A DNA stretch of 64,000 bases, taken from NCBI GenBank assembly GCA_031254035.1, contig JAIRVF010000106.1, positions 1 through 64,000 on the forward strand, written 5' to 3'. The stretch is from Paenibacillus sp. GTDB taxonomy: Bacteria > Bacillota > Bacilli > Paenibacillales > Paenibacillaceae. Positions 41,585 through 50,940 of the stretch are shown here, one piece after another; the first letter of the stretch is position 1; the number at the start of each line of letters is the position of its first letter. The position numbers and the translations under genes are program-made. The notes under the pieces are model-generated. The model was not told the DNA's origin, made no database searches, and saw nothing but the letters and a program-made list of their open reading frames with translations.

Positions 41585-43681
41585 CTACGCTTGGGTTTCC
41601 GCCGTCAATACCGCTTTGCGCGACAGGTTAATCCGTCCCTGCTGATCGATTTCGGTCACCTTCACGGTAATCGAATCGCCGATCGCCACAACATCTTCAA
41701 CCTTTGCCACACGTTCGGTAGACAATTGGGAAATGTGAACCAGACCTTCTTTGTTTGGCAGTACTTCCACGAATGCCCCGAATTTTTCGACCCGTTTAAC
41801 GGTACCCACGTAAATTTCGCCGACCTGCACTTCACGGACGATACCTTCAATAATCGCACGAGCCTTTTGGTTCATTTCTTCATTAGAAGAAGCAATGAAT
41901 ACGCGGCCGTCTTGCTCAATATCAATTTTAACGCCGGTTTCTTCGATAATTTTGTTGATAATTTTGCCACCTGCACCAATGACGTCACGGATTTTATCCG
42001 GATTGATGTTCATGACGATAATCTTAGGCGCATAAGGAGACAAGGATTCCCTTGGCTTCTGGATGGCTTCCACCATTTTACCCAAAATGAACATACGTCC
42101 TTCTTTGGCTTGTTTCAGCGCATCTTGCAAAATTTGGCGGTCGATGCCGTCAATTTTGATATCCATCTGGATGGCGGTTACGCCTTCCGCAGTACCGGCA
42201 ACTTTGAAGTCCATATCGCCGAGATGGTCTTCCATGCCTTGAATATCCGTCAAGATGGACACATGCTCCCCATCCTTGATCAGACCCATCGCTACACCAG
42301 CAACTGGGGCCTTGATCGGTACACCTGCATCCATCATGGCCAGCGTGCTTGCGCAAATACTTGCCTGGGACGTGGAACCGTTTGATTCCAGCACTTCGGA
42401 AACCAGACGAATGGTATAAGGGAATTCCGTTTCCGAAGGGATTACCTTCGAGAGCGCTCTTTCGCCGAGTGCGCCATGACCGATTTCGCGACGGCCTGGA
42501 GCACGGAGCGGACGGGCTTCGCCTACGCTAAACGGTGGGAAGTTGTAATGGTGCATAAAACGCTTGGTTTCCTGCAAATCGATTCCATCGAGAATTTGCA
42601 CGTCACCGAGTGCTCCGAGCGTACATACACTAAGTGCTTGTGTTTGCCCACGCGTGAACAATCCAGTACCATGTGTACGCGGCAAAATGTTGGTATCGCA
42701 TTCGATCGGACGGATTTCATCAAGCTTGCGGCCATCCGGACGGACCTTGTCATGCGTGATCAGGCGTCTGACTTCTTCTTTAACAATATCGTGCAGCACT
42801 TCTTTGACATCGCCCAAGAGCTCAGGAGTCTCTATGTATTGCTGTTCAAAGTAAGATACCGTTTCATCGTTAATGGCATCAATCGCATCCTGGCGGGCAT
42901 GCTTTTCAGCAATGCGGACTGCTTCAACCAAACGGGCTTCTGCATAAGCGCGCACCTGTTTGTTCGCCTCTGCATCAACCGCATGGAGTTTAACTTCCAT
43001 TTTAGGTTTGCCGGCTTTTCCAACCAGTTCTTCGATAACCGCAACAATTTTCTTGATTTCCTCATGGCCGAACATGATCGCTTCGAGCATGACGTCTTCA
43101 GGCACTTCATTTGCTTCGGCTTCAACCATCATAATTGCGTCTTTCGTACCGGAAACCACAACATACACGTCGCTGATTTCCTGTTGTGCAATGTCCGGGT
43201 TGATGATGAATTGTCCGTCCACGCGTCCAACTACCACGCCCCCGATCGGTCCATTAAACGGCACATCGGAGATGCTCAGTGCTGCCGAAGTTCCGATCAT
43301 CGCGGTGATTTCCGGGGAACAGTCCTGATCCACACTCATGACGAGGTTAAGGACTTGTACATCATTACGGAATCCTTCCGGGAAAAGTGGACGGATCGGA
43401 CGGTCGGTAAGACGGCTTGCGAGAATGGCTTTTTCGCTCGGGCGTCCTTCACGTTTGATGAAGCCTCCTGGAATTTTACCTACTGCATACAATCTTTCCT
43501 CGTAGTTTACGGTCAACGGGAAGAAATCCAAATCTTTAGGTTCACTGGAAGCAGTCACAGTACAAAGAACAGCGGTTTCTCCATAACGAACCATTACAGC
43601 TGCATTGGCCTGCTTGGCGAGTCGTCCGGTTTCAAGAATCAGGGTTCTTCCGCCCAACTGTATTTCAACACGACTTTCCAT
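41585..43681 (-). CDS. pnp: Polyribonucleotide nucleotidyltransferase (PNPase)
   Basis: A 3'-5' phosphorolytic exonuclease of 698 residues. Two RNase PH domains (LETGRLAKQANAAVMVRYGE; TRGQTQALSVCTLGALGD) flank a helical domain. The second has the catalytic area MDFKVAGTAEGVTAIQMDIK (near 485-505). The KH domain (IRDVIGAGGKIINKIIEETG, near 565) and S1 domain (VGEIYVGTVKRVEKFGAFVE, near 620) end the protein. The ATG follows GGAGG. It comes after rpsO, separated by a strong terminator. Confidence 0.97.
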   Translation of the reverse strand: MESRVEIQLGGRTLILETGRLAKQANAAVMVRYGETAVLCTVTASSEPKDLDFFPLTVNYEERLYAVGKIPGGFIKREGRPSEKAILASRLTDRPIRPLFPEGFRNDVQVLNLVMSVDQDCSPEITAMIGTSAALSISDVPFNGPIGGVVVGRVDGQFIINPDIAQQEISDVYVVVSGTKDAIMMVEAEANEVPEDVMLEAIMFGHEEIKKIVAVIEELVGKAGKPKMEVKLHAVDAEANKQVRAYAEARLVEAVRIAEKHARQDAIDAINDETVSYFEQQYIETPELLGDVKEVLHDIVKEEVRRLITHDKVRPDGRKLDEIRPIECDTNILPRTHGTGLFTRGQTQALSVCTLGALGDVQILDGIDLQETKRFMHHYNFPPFSVGEARPLRAPGRREIGHGALGERALSKVIPSETEFPYTIRLVSEVLESNGSTSQASICASTLAMMDAGVPIKAPVAGVAMGLIKDGEHVSILTDIQGMEDHLGDMDFKVAGTAEGVTAIQMDIKIDGIDRQILQDALKQAKEGRMFILGKMVEAIQKPRESLSPYAPKIIVMNINPDKIRDVIGAGGKIINKIIEETGVKIDIEQDGRVFIASSNEEMNQKARAIIEGIVREVQVGEIYVGTVKRVEKFGAFVEVLPNKEGLVHISQLSTERVAKVEDVVAIGDSITVKVTEIDQQGRINLSRKAVLTAETQA

Positions 43682-43744
43682 GAAATCCCTCCTTTTCTTT
43701 ACACATTATTCCCATGTTTGGGTGAATTCATTTAAGGCCTGCAT

Positions 43745-43810
43745 AAAAAGCAACCCGGTTGCACCGCTGTCACTCCGAAAAGGACAAACGGTGAACAACC
43801 AGGCTGCTTT
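43745..43810 (-). terminator. Rho-independent terminator of rpsO
   Basis: A long stem on the minus strand, AAAGCAGCCTGGTTG ... CAACCGGGTTGCTTTTT, with inner CACCG/CGGTG pairing. It is about 20 bases after the rpsO stop. Confidence 0.8.
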
Positions 43811-43828
43811 AAGTAGACCATACGGATA

Positions 43829-44098
43829 TTAACGACGCAATCCGAGTTTTTCAATCAGAGCGCTGTAACGTTTAACATCTTTGTTTTTCAAGTATGCCAA
43901 CAGCTTACGGCGTTGACCAACCATTTTCAACAATCCACGGCGGGAATGATGATCTTTCTTGTGTGTACGCAAGTGGTCTGTCAGGTTCGTAATGTTCTCC
44001 GTAAGGATAGCAATTTGCACCTCTGGGGATCCTGTATCGGACTCATGAGTTTTGTGCTCTTCGATCAGTTGTTGTTTACGTTCTTGAGTTAATGCCAT
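43829..44098 (-). CDS. rpsO: 30S ribosomal protein S15
   Basis: The 89-residue S15, which binds 16S rRNA early in small-subunit assembly. MALTQERKQQLIEEHKTHES, SPEVQIAILTENITNLTDHL and HHSRRGLLKMVGQRRKLLAY are classic. ATG at 44098 is preceded by AAGGAGG; the frame runs further without support. It has a 150-base leader after ribF with several hairpins that may allow self-regulation. Confidence 0.97.
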   Translation of the reverse strand: MALTQERKQQLIEEHKTHESDTGSPEVQIAILTENITNLTDHLRTHKKDHHSRRGLLKMVGQRRKLLAYLKNKDVKRYSALIEKLGLRR

Positions 44099-44105
44099 CC
44101 TGTTC

Positions 44106-44215
44106 ACCTCCTTAAAAAATAGATAATCGCCGTTAGCCTCGTTACCGTCGGTGAGATCGTGTAACCAAGCTAAGGTTATTAGACCGCTGTCTCCAGCGAC
44201 GTTTAACAGTATATC
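44106..44215 (-). promoter_or_regulatory. Structured rpsO leader, possible S15 autoregulatory RNA
   Basis: The minus strand contains CGCTG-GAGA-CAGCG (44198-44185), then AACC-TTAGCTT-GGTT and a GGTAACGAGGCTAACGGCGA stretch shortly before the ribosome-binding site. S15 leaders with three-way junctions are known in Bacillales. This assignment rests on position and hairpins only. Confidence 0.35.
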
Positions 44216-44255
44216 ATACTTCACGGGGAAAAGTAAATGTTCGCCCTAGCAATGA

Positions 44256-45203
44256 TTATTTGGACGATTCCAAAATACTTCTGGCCGTATCGGCATCCGC
44301 CTGAATTTGAGCGACCAGCTCCTGGATGGAAGGGAATTTCCGTTCCGCCCGAATATAGGAAACCAGATCTACGGTGAGCTCCTCGCCGTAAATATCGTGG
44401 TCAAAATCCAGGAGATGAACCTCAAAGCTCGGAGCTGTTACGCCTTCCTTAAAGGTCGGCTTTACTCCCATGTTCATTACGCCGTACAGCCATTCCCCCT
44501 TAACGAGTGAACGGACGGCATATACGCCTTTGGCCGGAACCACATATTTGCCCTGCAAACGTAAATTTGCCGTCGGAAAACCGATGGTTCTTCCTCGCTT
44601 GTCTCCATCAATCACTACGCCCCGTAGACGATAAGGTCGTCCGAGTAGCCGATTGGCTTCTTCCAGCTCCCCGCTTTGCAGCGCTTTGCGGATCGCCGAA
44701 CTGCTCACCTTCTCACCCTCCTGCACGAAAGGCGGGATGATTTCCACGTTCATTTTTCCGTTTCCAAGCTCACGCAGCGTTTCTGCATGGCCTTCTCCCT
44801 TATAACCGAAGCGGAAATCGAAACCAACGATGGCCGTTTTGACCCCGAGCGCGATCAGCATCTCCTTCACAAAAACTTCCGGGCTCAGCTCGGAGAAGGA
44901 TTCACTAAATTCCACCACATAAAGAAAATCGACACCCAGCCCAGCCATCATTTCCTGCTTTTCCTTAAGTGGAGTCAGATTCCCTTCGTAATTCCCTTTC
45001 TTCATCACATCCTTAGGATGTGGATGAAAAGTCATTACCGCACACGGAACCCCTTGTTGCTCAGCGAGCCGGACAGCAGAGCCAATTACGCTTGCATGCC
45101 CTTGATGCACGCCATCGAATTGTCCAATCGCAGCAACTTGTGGACCCGCATACTCCTCGATAATGCTGGCGGACAGGGGATAGGATAAATTGATAGTCTT
45201 CAC
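44256..45203 (-). CDS. ribF: Bifunctional riboflavin kinase/FAD synthetase
   Basis: Makes FMN and FAD from riboflavin. The 315 residues have an FAD-synthetase nucleotidyltransferase domain (VAAIGQFDGVHQGHASVIG, near 23-41, HxGH-type) and a riboflavin-kinase domain (GDKRGRTIGFPTANLRL near 201-217, later PTFKEG). The N-terminal TINLSYPL strand is typical. Standard partner of truB, 140 bp upstream on the same strand. Confidence 0.96.
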   Translation of the reverse strand: MKTINLSYPLSASIIEEYAGPQVAAIGQFDGVHQGHASVIGSAVRLAEQQGVPCAVMTFHPHPKDVMKKGNYEGNLTPLKEKQEMMAGLGVDFLYVVEFSESFSELSPEVFVKEMLIALGVKTAIVGFDFRFGYKGEGHAETLRELGNGKMNVEIIPPFVQEGEKVSSSAIRKALQSGELEEANRLLGRPYRLRGVVIDGDKRGRTIGFPTANLRLQGKYVVPAKGVYAVRSLVKGEWLYGVMNMGVKPTFKEGVTAPSFEVHLLDFDHDIYGEELTVDLVSYIRAERKFPSIQELVAQIQADADTARSILESSK

Positions 45204-45346
45204 AGCGTTCTCACCTGCAATTCGATTTTTGGCGCGATCAAAAAATAATAGATCATTCGATTTGCCGAAAGTAGCTTAGGCGATGGGCTGTTTTCGTGCA
45301 AATCTGATTCACCATTTTTTTGATCTCGCCTTGTTGTCCGTATACA

Positions 45347-46264
45347 TCACGCCTCCGGTAAAAACACTTTTACCGGAGCGATCGCTCCCGTTTCTTCCTG
45401 CTTTTCAAAGATCCCTAAAAAAACACCTTCGCTATTATATAGCCGGATAGGTCCTAAGGTTTTGACTTCCGGCGTAACCGCCCTGAAGGAGAGCCTCTGA
45501 CCCTGTACCGCAGCAGCTGCTTTGTCATCCGAAACGGTATGGGCTGGCAGATGCCGGATCGCATGGTCCACTTTGATCAAACGACTTTGCAATTCGCCAG
45601 CCTGCATGAGCCGCTCGATCTCTTCCAGCGTCAAGCAATCCGAAGCCGTAATGCCCGCAGACATTGTACGTGTCAGTTTTACCATTGTGGCCGGAAGCCC
45701 GAGAGCACGTCCGATATCCACGCAAAGCGTCCGGATGTACGTCCCTTTGGAGCAAAGCGCCCTGAAGGAAATATCCAAAAACGGGCCGATTTGCTCAAAG
45801 CCTTTCATTTCAATTTCGTAAATCGTTACTTCACGGCTTTTGCGCTCCACCGTTTTGCCTTCACGTGCAAGCTCATACAGCCGCTTTCCGTCAACCTTAA
45901 CCGCAGAATACATCGGAGGAACCTGGGAGATGGTACCCAAAAACTTCTCTAGGACCTTTCCAGCTTCCTCAGGCATAACCGAAACATGATCCACCTGCTC
46001 GGTAATGGTGCCTGTAAGATCTTCCGTATCTGTAGCCATGCCCAGCCGGAGTGTTGCTTCGTACTCCTTCGGGAGCTCCTGCATATACTCCACAACCCTC
46101 GTTGCTCTGCCAAGACAAAGCGGCAGCACGCCGGTCACTTCTGGGTCCAACGTGCCTGTATGGCCTATACGCTTCATCTTCAAAATCCGACGCGTTCTTG
46201 CTACGACGTCATGGGAAGTCATTCCTGCCGGTTTATTGACGGCCAAAATCCCTTCAAGACTCAT
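45347..46264 (-). CDS. truB: tRNA pseudouridine(55) synthase
   Basis: Makes pseudouridine 55 in the tRNA T-loop. The 305 residues start MSLEGILAVNKPAGMTSHDV. The catalytic motif GHTGTLDPEVTGVLPLCLGR (Asp near 42) is intact, and the C-terminal PUA-like domain is present. ATG at 46264 overlaps the nrnA stop by four bases (ATGA), so the pair is coupled. A perfect hairpin overlaps the last codons (45353-45378). Confidence 0.95.
   Translation of the reverse strand: MSLEGILAVNKPAGMTSHDVVARTRRILKMKRIGHTGTLDPEVTGVLPLCLGRATRVVEYMQELPKEYEATLRLGMATDTEDLTGTITEQVDHVSVMPEEAGKVLEKFLGTISQVPPMYSAVKVDGKRLYELAREGKTVERKSREVTIYEIEMKGFEQIGPFLDISFRALCSKGTYIRTLCVDIGRALGLPATMVKLTRTMSAGITASDCLTLEEIERLMQAGELQSRLIKVDHAIRHLPAHTVSDDKAAAAVQGQRLSFRAVTPEVKTLGPIRLYNSEGVFLGIFEKQEETGAIAPVKVFLPEA
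45353..45378. other. Perfect hairpin overlapping the truB 3' end
   Basis: CTCCGGTAAAA-ACAC-TTTTACCGGAG, an 11-bp perfect stem covering codons 3-10 from the truB stop. No T run follows on either strand. It may slow 3' exonucleases between truB and ribF. Confidence 0.5.
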
Positions 46265-47238
46265 AAATATAATTTCACCCGCTCTACTACCTGCTCTATG
46301 ATGGACTCCAAAGTACCTTCCATACGGCATCCCGCCGCACGGACATGCCCTCCGCCGCCATAGCTTTGCGCTAGGGCAGCCACGTCGACTTTTCCCGCCG
46401 AACGAAGACTTACTTTTACCGCATTTTCATGAATAACTTTAAATAAAATGCCTACTTCAACGCCATGGATGTTGCGGGGGTAGTTTACGATTCCTTCGAG
46501 ATCCTCATTGACTGCACCGGTCTCCTCCATATGCTTCGGTGTGACATGAACCCAGCAAATTTTGCCGTCCGGGGTCATTTCAAGCGTGTTGAGTGCCTTC
46601 ACCAGAACCTTCATTTGCGGAAAAGTCATCGCTTCAAGCAAATTTTCGGATAATTCTGGCCCGTTGACACCATATCCGAGCAGTTCGGAAGCAATGCGCA
46701 TCACTTTGGGGGAGGTGTTGGAATAACGGAAACCGCCGGTATCCGTCAAAAGTCCGGTATAAATCGCCGTAGCGATATCGGCCTTCCACTCGAAATCAAA
46801 CCGGCTAATCAAATCATACAAAATTTCGGCGGTCGCGGCAGCTTCCGGCTGAATTAGCGCCAAACTTCCATAGCCGTTGTTGGTCGGATGGTGGTCGATG
46901 TTCAAAATCAGCGCGTCCTCTTCAAAATACCGGGCTGTCTGTCCCACTCTGCCAAAATCGGCACAGTCCACACATATCACATGCTTAAAGGTACGTTCAA
47001 GCGGCGCCTGCTCCATATTCACGATCTGATCGGATAAAAGCAAAAAGCGCATCCGCTCCGGAATGGGCCCTTCATTGATCAGAGTAAATTTTTTGCCCAG
47101 ACATGAGAGAAGCCAGCCCACGGCTACGGTGGAACTGACTGCATCTCCATCTGGCTGAATATGCGACACTACTAGAAAATCATCATGCTTCAGCAGAAAC
47201 TCTTTCGCCTGCTCAAGCGACTGTTCATAGGTCTGCAT
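46261..47238 (-). CDS. nrnA: Oligoribonuclease/pAp phosphatase NrnA
   Basis: A DHH-family phosphoesterase that degrades nanoRNAs and dephosphorylates pAp. The 325 residues carry SHIQPDGDAVSSTVAVG (near 24-40), ILNIDHHPTNNGYG (DHH near 111), and a DHHA1 domain ending in YGGGGHVRAAGC. Located between rbfA and truB, as in other Firmicutes. Confidence 0.95.
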   Translation of the reverse strand: MQTYEQSLEQAKEFLLKHDDFLVVSHIQPDGDAVSSTVAVGWLLSCLGKKFTLINEGPIPERMRFLLLSDQIVNMEQAPLERTFKHVICVDCADFGRVGQTARYFEEDALILNIDHHPTNNGYGSLALIQPEAAATAEILYDLISRFDFEWKADIATAIYTGLLTDTGGFRYSNTSPKVMRIASELLGYGVNGPELSENLLEAMTFPQMKVLVKALNTLEMTPDGKICWVHVTPKHMEETGAVNEDLEGIVNYPRNIHGVEVGILFKVIHENAVKVSLRSAGKVDVAALAQSYGGGGHVRAAGCRMEGTLESIIEQVVERVKLYL

Positions 47239-47262
47239 TGCCTTCTCCTTTAAAACTGTATT

Positions 47263-47616
47263 TTAGTTCGAATCGTTTTTACTTATTTCGCCAAGAAGCT
47301 TTTCAATATGGCTGCCATAAGCAATGGATTCATCGAACTTAAAAATCAGCTCTGGTATGTGGCGAAGACGGATCCGCTTGCCGAGCTCCGAGCGGAGAAA
47401 ACCATTGGCTTTCTCCAGAGCTTTCAGCGAATTCGACTTCTGTTCTTCATCTCCCAGCACGCTGAGATAAACCTTAGCTTGGGATAGATCATTCGTTACT
47501 TCCACGCCAGTTACGGTTAGGAAACCGATGCGTGGATCTTTTAATTCACTTTGAATGAGTTGGCTCAGTTCTTTTTTGATCTGTTCGCCGACCCGTCCAA
47601 CACGTACTTTGGCCAT
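47263..47616 (-). CDS. rbfA: Ribosome-binding factor A
   Basis: A 117-residue KH-type factor for 16S 5'-end maturation and cold adaptation. Typical sequence: VGEQIKKELSQLIQSELKDP, then VTGVEVTNDLSQAKVYLSVL and LRHIPELIFKFDESI. It is 18 bp after infB and about 24 bp before nrnA in the transcription direction. Confidence 0.96.
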   Translation of the reverse strand: MAKVRVGRVGEQIKKELSQLIQSELKDPRIGFLTVTGVEVTNDLSQAKVYLSVLGDEEQKSNSLKALEKANGFLRSELGKRIRLRHIPELIFKFDESIAYGSHIEKLLGEISKNDSN

Positions 47617-47634
47617 GACTGTTCACCTCTTTAC

Positions 47635-50295
47635 TTACTTACGCTCGATGGCCTCCATGATGAACGCCTCGATGACGTCGCCTTCCTTAAGGTCATTATA
47701 TCCCTCTAGGGTAATGCCGCATTCATAACCTTGGGCAACTTCTTTGGCATCATCCTTGAAGCGCTTGAGCGTATCGATTTTGCCTTCGTGAACAACGATG
47801 GCTTCGCGAATCAAACGAACTTCAGCGTTGCGCGCGATTTTGCCCTGAGTAACCATGCAACCGGCAATCGTGCCCACTTTGCTGATTTTAAACAGGTTGC
47901 GGACTTCGGCATGACCGATGACCACTTCTTTATATTCAGGATCCAGCATACCTTTCATGGCTTGCTCGATTTCCTCAATGACTTTGTAAATGATGCTGTG
48001 CAGACGAATATCGACTTTCTCTTGTTCCGCCGTTGCTCCAGCTTGCGGATCCGGACGGACGTTAAAGCCGATAACGATCGCGTTTGATGCAGCAGCCAAA
48101 ATGATGTCGGATTCTGTGATAGCACCGGCACCGCTGTGAATGATTTTCACGCGTACGCCTTCCACTTCGATTTTGGCCAGGGAGCCCTTCAGCGCCTCGA
48201 CTGTACCTTGAACGTCACCTTTGATAATAACATTCAGATCCTTGATTTCACCGTCTTTAATGTGCTGGAACAGATCATCCAGTGTAACACGCACATTGCT
48301 GCCCAAATCGGATTGACGCTGTGTAATGGAACGCTTCTCGGCGATCGAACGGGCTTTGCGCTCGTCTTCAAACACCATGAACGGATCACCTGCTTGTGGC
48401 ACCTCAGTCAAACCGGTGATTTCTACCGGAGTGGAAGGTCCCACTTCCTTCAGGCGGCGGCCTTTGTCATTGACCATGGCGCGAACGCGTCCAAAGCAGT
48501 TCCCTGCAACAAAAGCATCCCCGACTTTAAGGGTACCATTCTGAACCAGTATACGGGCTACCGGTCCGCGACCTTTATCCAGCTCGGCTTCAATAACCGC
48601 ACCACGTGCGCGTTTGTCCGGGTTGGCTTTATAGTCGTTAACCTCGGATACGAGCAATATCATTTCGAGCAGGTCTTCAAGTCCCATTTTCTGCTTCGCC
48701 GAAACGTTAACGAAAATGGTGTCGCCGCCCCACTCTTCCGGAACCAAGCCGTATTCGGTCAGCTCCTGTTTTACTTTATCCGGATTCGCACCCGGTTTAT
48801 CGATTTTGTTCACCGCTACGATTATTGGCAGTTCTGCCGCTTTCGCATGGTTCACCGCTTCAACCGTTTGTGGCATAACTCCATCATCGGCTGCAACGAC
48901 GATAATCGTGATATCGGTAATTTGCGCTCCGCGAGCACGCATGGCTGTAAAAGCTTCATGGCCAGGGGTATCCAGGAACGTAATTTTCTTGTTGTTGATT
49001 TCAACTTGGTAAGCACCAATATGCTGCGTAATGCCGCCTGCTTCGCCTCCGGTTACGTTCGTAGAACGGATAGCATCGAGCAAGGTTGTTTTACCATGGT
49101 CAACGTGACCCATGATGGTAACAACTGGCGGACGGGTTCTCAGATCCGCTGGATCGTCGTTCTCCTCGAGGGTCTCGAAGCGGTCGTCCTCGACAACGAT
49201 CTTCACTTCTACTTCAACACCGAACTCTCCGGCAAGAAGAAGAATCGTATCGATATCAAGCTCCTGGTTAATTGTCGCCATAACGCCCATCAGTATCAGC
49301 TTTTTGATAACCTCGGAAGCATCTTTATGAAGCAGTTTGGCTGTTTCGCCTACGGTCATATTGCCGCGGACAATGATTTTCTTAGGTGTGTTGTCGATTT
49401 TCTCGCGTGGAGGCTGATTCTGCTGCTGTCTGCCTCTGTTGTTCTTACCGCCACGATTGTTTCGGTTAAACGAACCAGATTTGTTATTGCCGTCGTCAAA
49501 ACGTCTGGAATTTCCGTTCTTGTTACGGTTTTGGTTTTGGTTTTGGCCTTGGCCTTGATTGCGGTTGCCGCCGCGGTTATCGTTTTGTCTGGAAGAGTTA
49601 TCGCTCGAACCGCCTGCTTGGGAAGGACGAGTTCCTGACTGCTGCGGGCGACCTCCGGATTGCTGTGGGCGGCCTTGGTTCGAACGCTGTCCACCGGATT
49701 GCTGTCCACCGGATTGCTGTCCACCGGGACCGCGGTTTGCACCTCCCTGATTCGTTCCTTGCGGACGACTACCTTGGGAAGATCCCTGATTGCGGTTGTT
49801 GGAACCTGTGCCCTGACCGCGATTGCCTGTACCGTTATTTTGACCTTGTGTTCTGTTATTGGACTGACCGCCCTGGCCGGAACCGGAGTAGCCTCTGCGG
49901 GAATCTTGCCCGCCCTGGGTTCGCTGGGAACCGTTTTGTGTGGTTTGATTTGATTTATTATTCATACTTACCTGCTTTTCCTGTTGTTTTTGGGATTGGC
50001 CCTGACCTGACGGCCTACTTCCTTGATTTCTCTCTGTCCGACTGTCGTTATTTATAGAAGATGTATTCGCTGTCGTTTGAATTTCCCCGCTTTCTCTTTT
50101 CGCAGCGGCATTCGATTTAATATCTCGAAAAAATTGTTCCACTTTCGAGACCGATTCATTCTCCATTACGCTCATATGATTGTTAACGGGAATATTCAGT
50201 CTTTTCAAAATGGTAATAATTTCTTTGCTGCTCATATTTAATGATTTAGCATATTCGTACACACGCAGTTTTTCTTTACTGTCTTGTTTACTCAA
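47635..50295 (-). CDS. infB: Translation initiation factor IF-2
   Basis: The GTPase that brings initiator tRNA to the ribosome. The 886 residues comprise an IF2_N domain (MSKQDSKEKLRVYEYAKSLN), a very Gln/Gly/Asn/Arg-rich linker (about 80-300, repeats such as QQSGGQQSGGQRSNQGRPQQ) and the G domain with GHVDHGKTT (near 391), DTPGHEAFT and NKID, then domains II-IV. TTG start at 50295 with GGAGG nine bases upstream. It overlaps ylxQ by eight bases. The linker is longer than in B. subtilis (716 residues in all). Confidence 0.97.
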   Translation of the reverse strand: MSKQDSKEKLRVYEYAKSLNMSSKEIITILKRLNIPVNNHMSVMENESVSKVEQFFRDIKSNAAAKRESGEIQTTANTSSINNDSRTERNQGSRPSGQGQSQKQQEKQVSMNNKSNQTTQNGSQRTQGGQDSRRGYSGSGQGGQSNNRTQGQNNGTGNRGQGTGSNNRNQGSSQGSRPQGTNQGGANRGPGGQQSGGQQSGGQRSNQGRPQQSGGRPQQSGTRPSQAGGSSDNSSRQNDNRGGNRNQGQGQNQNQNRNKNGNSRRFDDGNNKSGSFNRNNRGGKNNRGRQQQNQPPREKIDNTPKKIIVRGNMTVGETAKLLHKDASEVIKKLILMGVMATINQELDIDTILLLAGEFGVEVEVKIVVEDDRFETLEENDDPADLRTRPPVVTIMGHVDHGKTTLLDAIRSTNVTGGEAGGITQHIGAYQVEINNKKITFLDTPGHEAFTAMRARGAQITDITIIVVAADDGVMPQTVEAVNHAKAAELPIIVAVNKIDKPGANPDKVKQELTEYGLVPEEWGGDTIFVNVSAKQKMGLEDLLEMILLVSEVNDYKANPDKRARGAVIEAELDKGRGPVARILVQNGTLKVGDAFVAGNCFGRVRAMVNDKGRRLKEVGPSTPVEITGLTEVPQAGDPFMVFEDERKARSIAEKRSITQRQSDLGSNVRVTLDDLFQHIKDGEIKDLNVIIKGDVQGTVEALKGSLAKIEVEGVRVKIIHSGAGAITESDIILAAASNAIVIGFNVRPDPQAGATAEQEKVDIRLHSIIYKVIEEIEQAMKGMLDPEYKEVVIGHAEVRNLFKISKVGTIAGCMVTQGKIARNAEVRLIREAIVVHEGKIDTLKRFKDDAKEVAQGYECGITLEGYNDLKEGDVIEAFIMEAIERK

Positions 50296-50611
50296 TATAC
50301 TCCACCTCCGACATTATCTCCAAACTTTTGGAGATCATTTCTGCGAATCCTTGATCCGTAATTGCGAGCACAACTCTTTCGAGTTTACCTATGCTTGTGC
50401 CCAAACTTTCGCGGTCAAATCCGATCACCAGAGGGATGTTGTACGTTCCACATTTGTCGCGGAACTTTTTCTGTGTATTTGCTGAGGCGTCACCCGCAAG
50501 TATAACCAGCTTTGCTTCTGAAGACCTAATCGCTTTCAGCACAATCTCATCACCGGTCAGAACCTTTCCCGCACGCATTGCAAGACCGAGGCGTGAAAAG
50601 AATTTATTCAT
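50288..50611 (-). CDS. ylxQ: L7Ae-type RNA-binding protein YlxQ
   Basis: A 107-residue protein of the L7Ae/L30e family that binds kink-turn RNA. FSRLGLAMRAGKVLTGDEIV at the start, KLVILAGDASANTQKKF and NIPLVIGFDRESLGTSIGK follow the family pattern. The role is uncertain. ATG at 50611 overlaps rnpM by eight bases and the end overlaps infB by eight. Confidence 0.93.
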   Translation of the reverse strand: MNKFFSRLGLAMRAGKVLTGDEIVLKAIRSSEAKLVILAGDASANTQKKFRDKCGTYNIPLVIGFDRESLGTSIGKLERVVLAITDQGFAEMISKSLEIMSEVEYIE

Positions 50612-50915
50612 CGGCAGAGTTTTCCTTGACCGCCAGAAATTCATTCTCCACCGAAATAAAGTCATCGGCGAGCTGTTCATAAATCTCCGGCTTGACATGA
50701 TGCTTCAAGGCGCGATCCAGTGACTTGTTTTTTTGTGCCAGTTTGAAACAGGAAACTTTACCGCATAGATAAGCTCCCCGGCCCGACTTCTTGCCAGTAA
50801 GGTCGATTAGAACCTCGTCATCAGGCGTTTTCACAATGCGGATCAGTTCTTTTTTCGGCATCATTTCCTGACACGCCACACATTTGCGCAGCGGCACTTT
50901 TTTTTGCTTCATCAT
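50604..50915 (-). CDS. rnpM: YlxR/RnpM, RNase P modulator
   Basis: A 103-residue DUF448 protein. The signature GRGAYLCGKVSCFKLAQKNK (near 47-66) and RKCVACQEMMPKKELIR (near 10-26) with Cys pairs are present. In B. subtilis the protein binds RnpB RNA and modulates RNase P. Conserved nusA-ylxR-ylxQ-infB order. The start MMKQKKV could be either Met. Confidence 0.93.
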   Translation of the reverse strand: MMKQKKVPLRKCVACQEMMPKKELIRIVKTPDDEVLIDLTGKKSGRGAYLCGKVSCFKLAQKNKSLDRALKHHVKPEIYEQLADDFISVENEFLAVKENSADE

Positions 50916-50940
50916 GGCGAGGGCCCCCGTCTATTATATA

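Noticed and set aside
42476..43735. 419-codon plus-strand open frame opposite pnp
   Set aside because: Same reason: the antisense of a highly biased gene, rich in Phe, His and Cys.
48136..49638. 500-codon plus-strand open frame opposite infB
   Set aside because: It is antisense to a certain gene, is cysteine- and phenylalanine-rich, and has no ribosome-binding site. The Gly/Gln-rich codons of infB leave the opposite frame free of stops.
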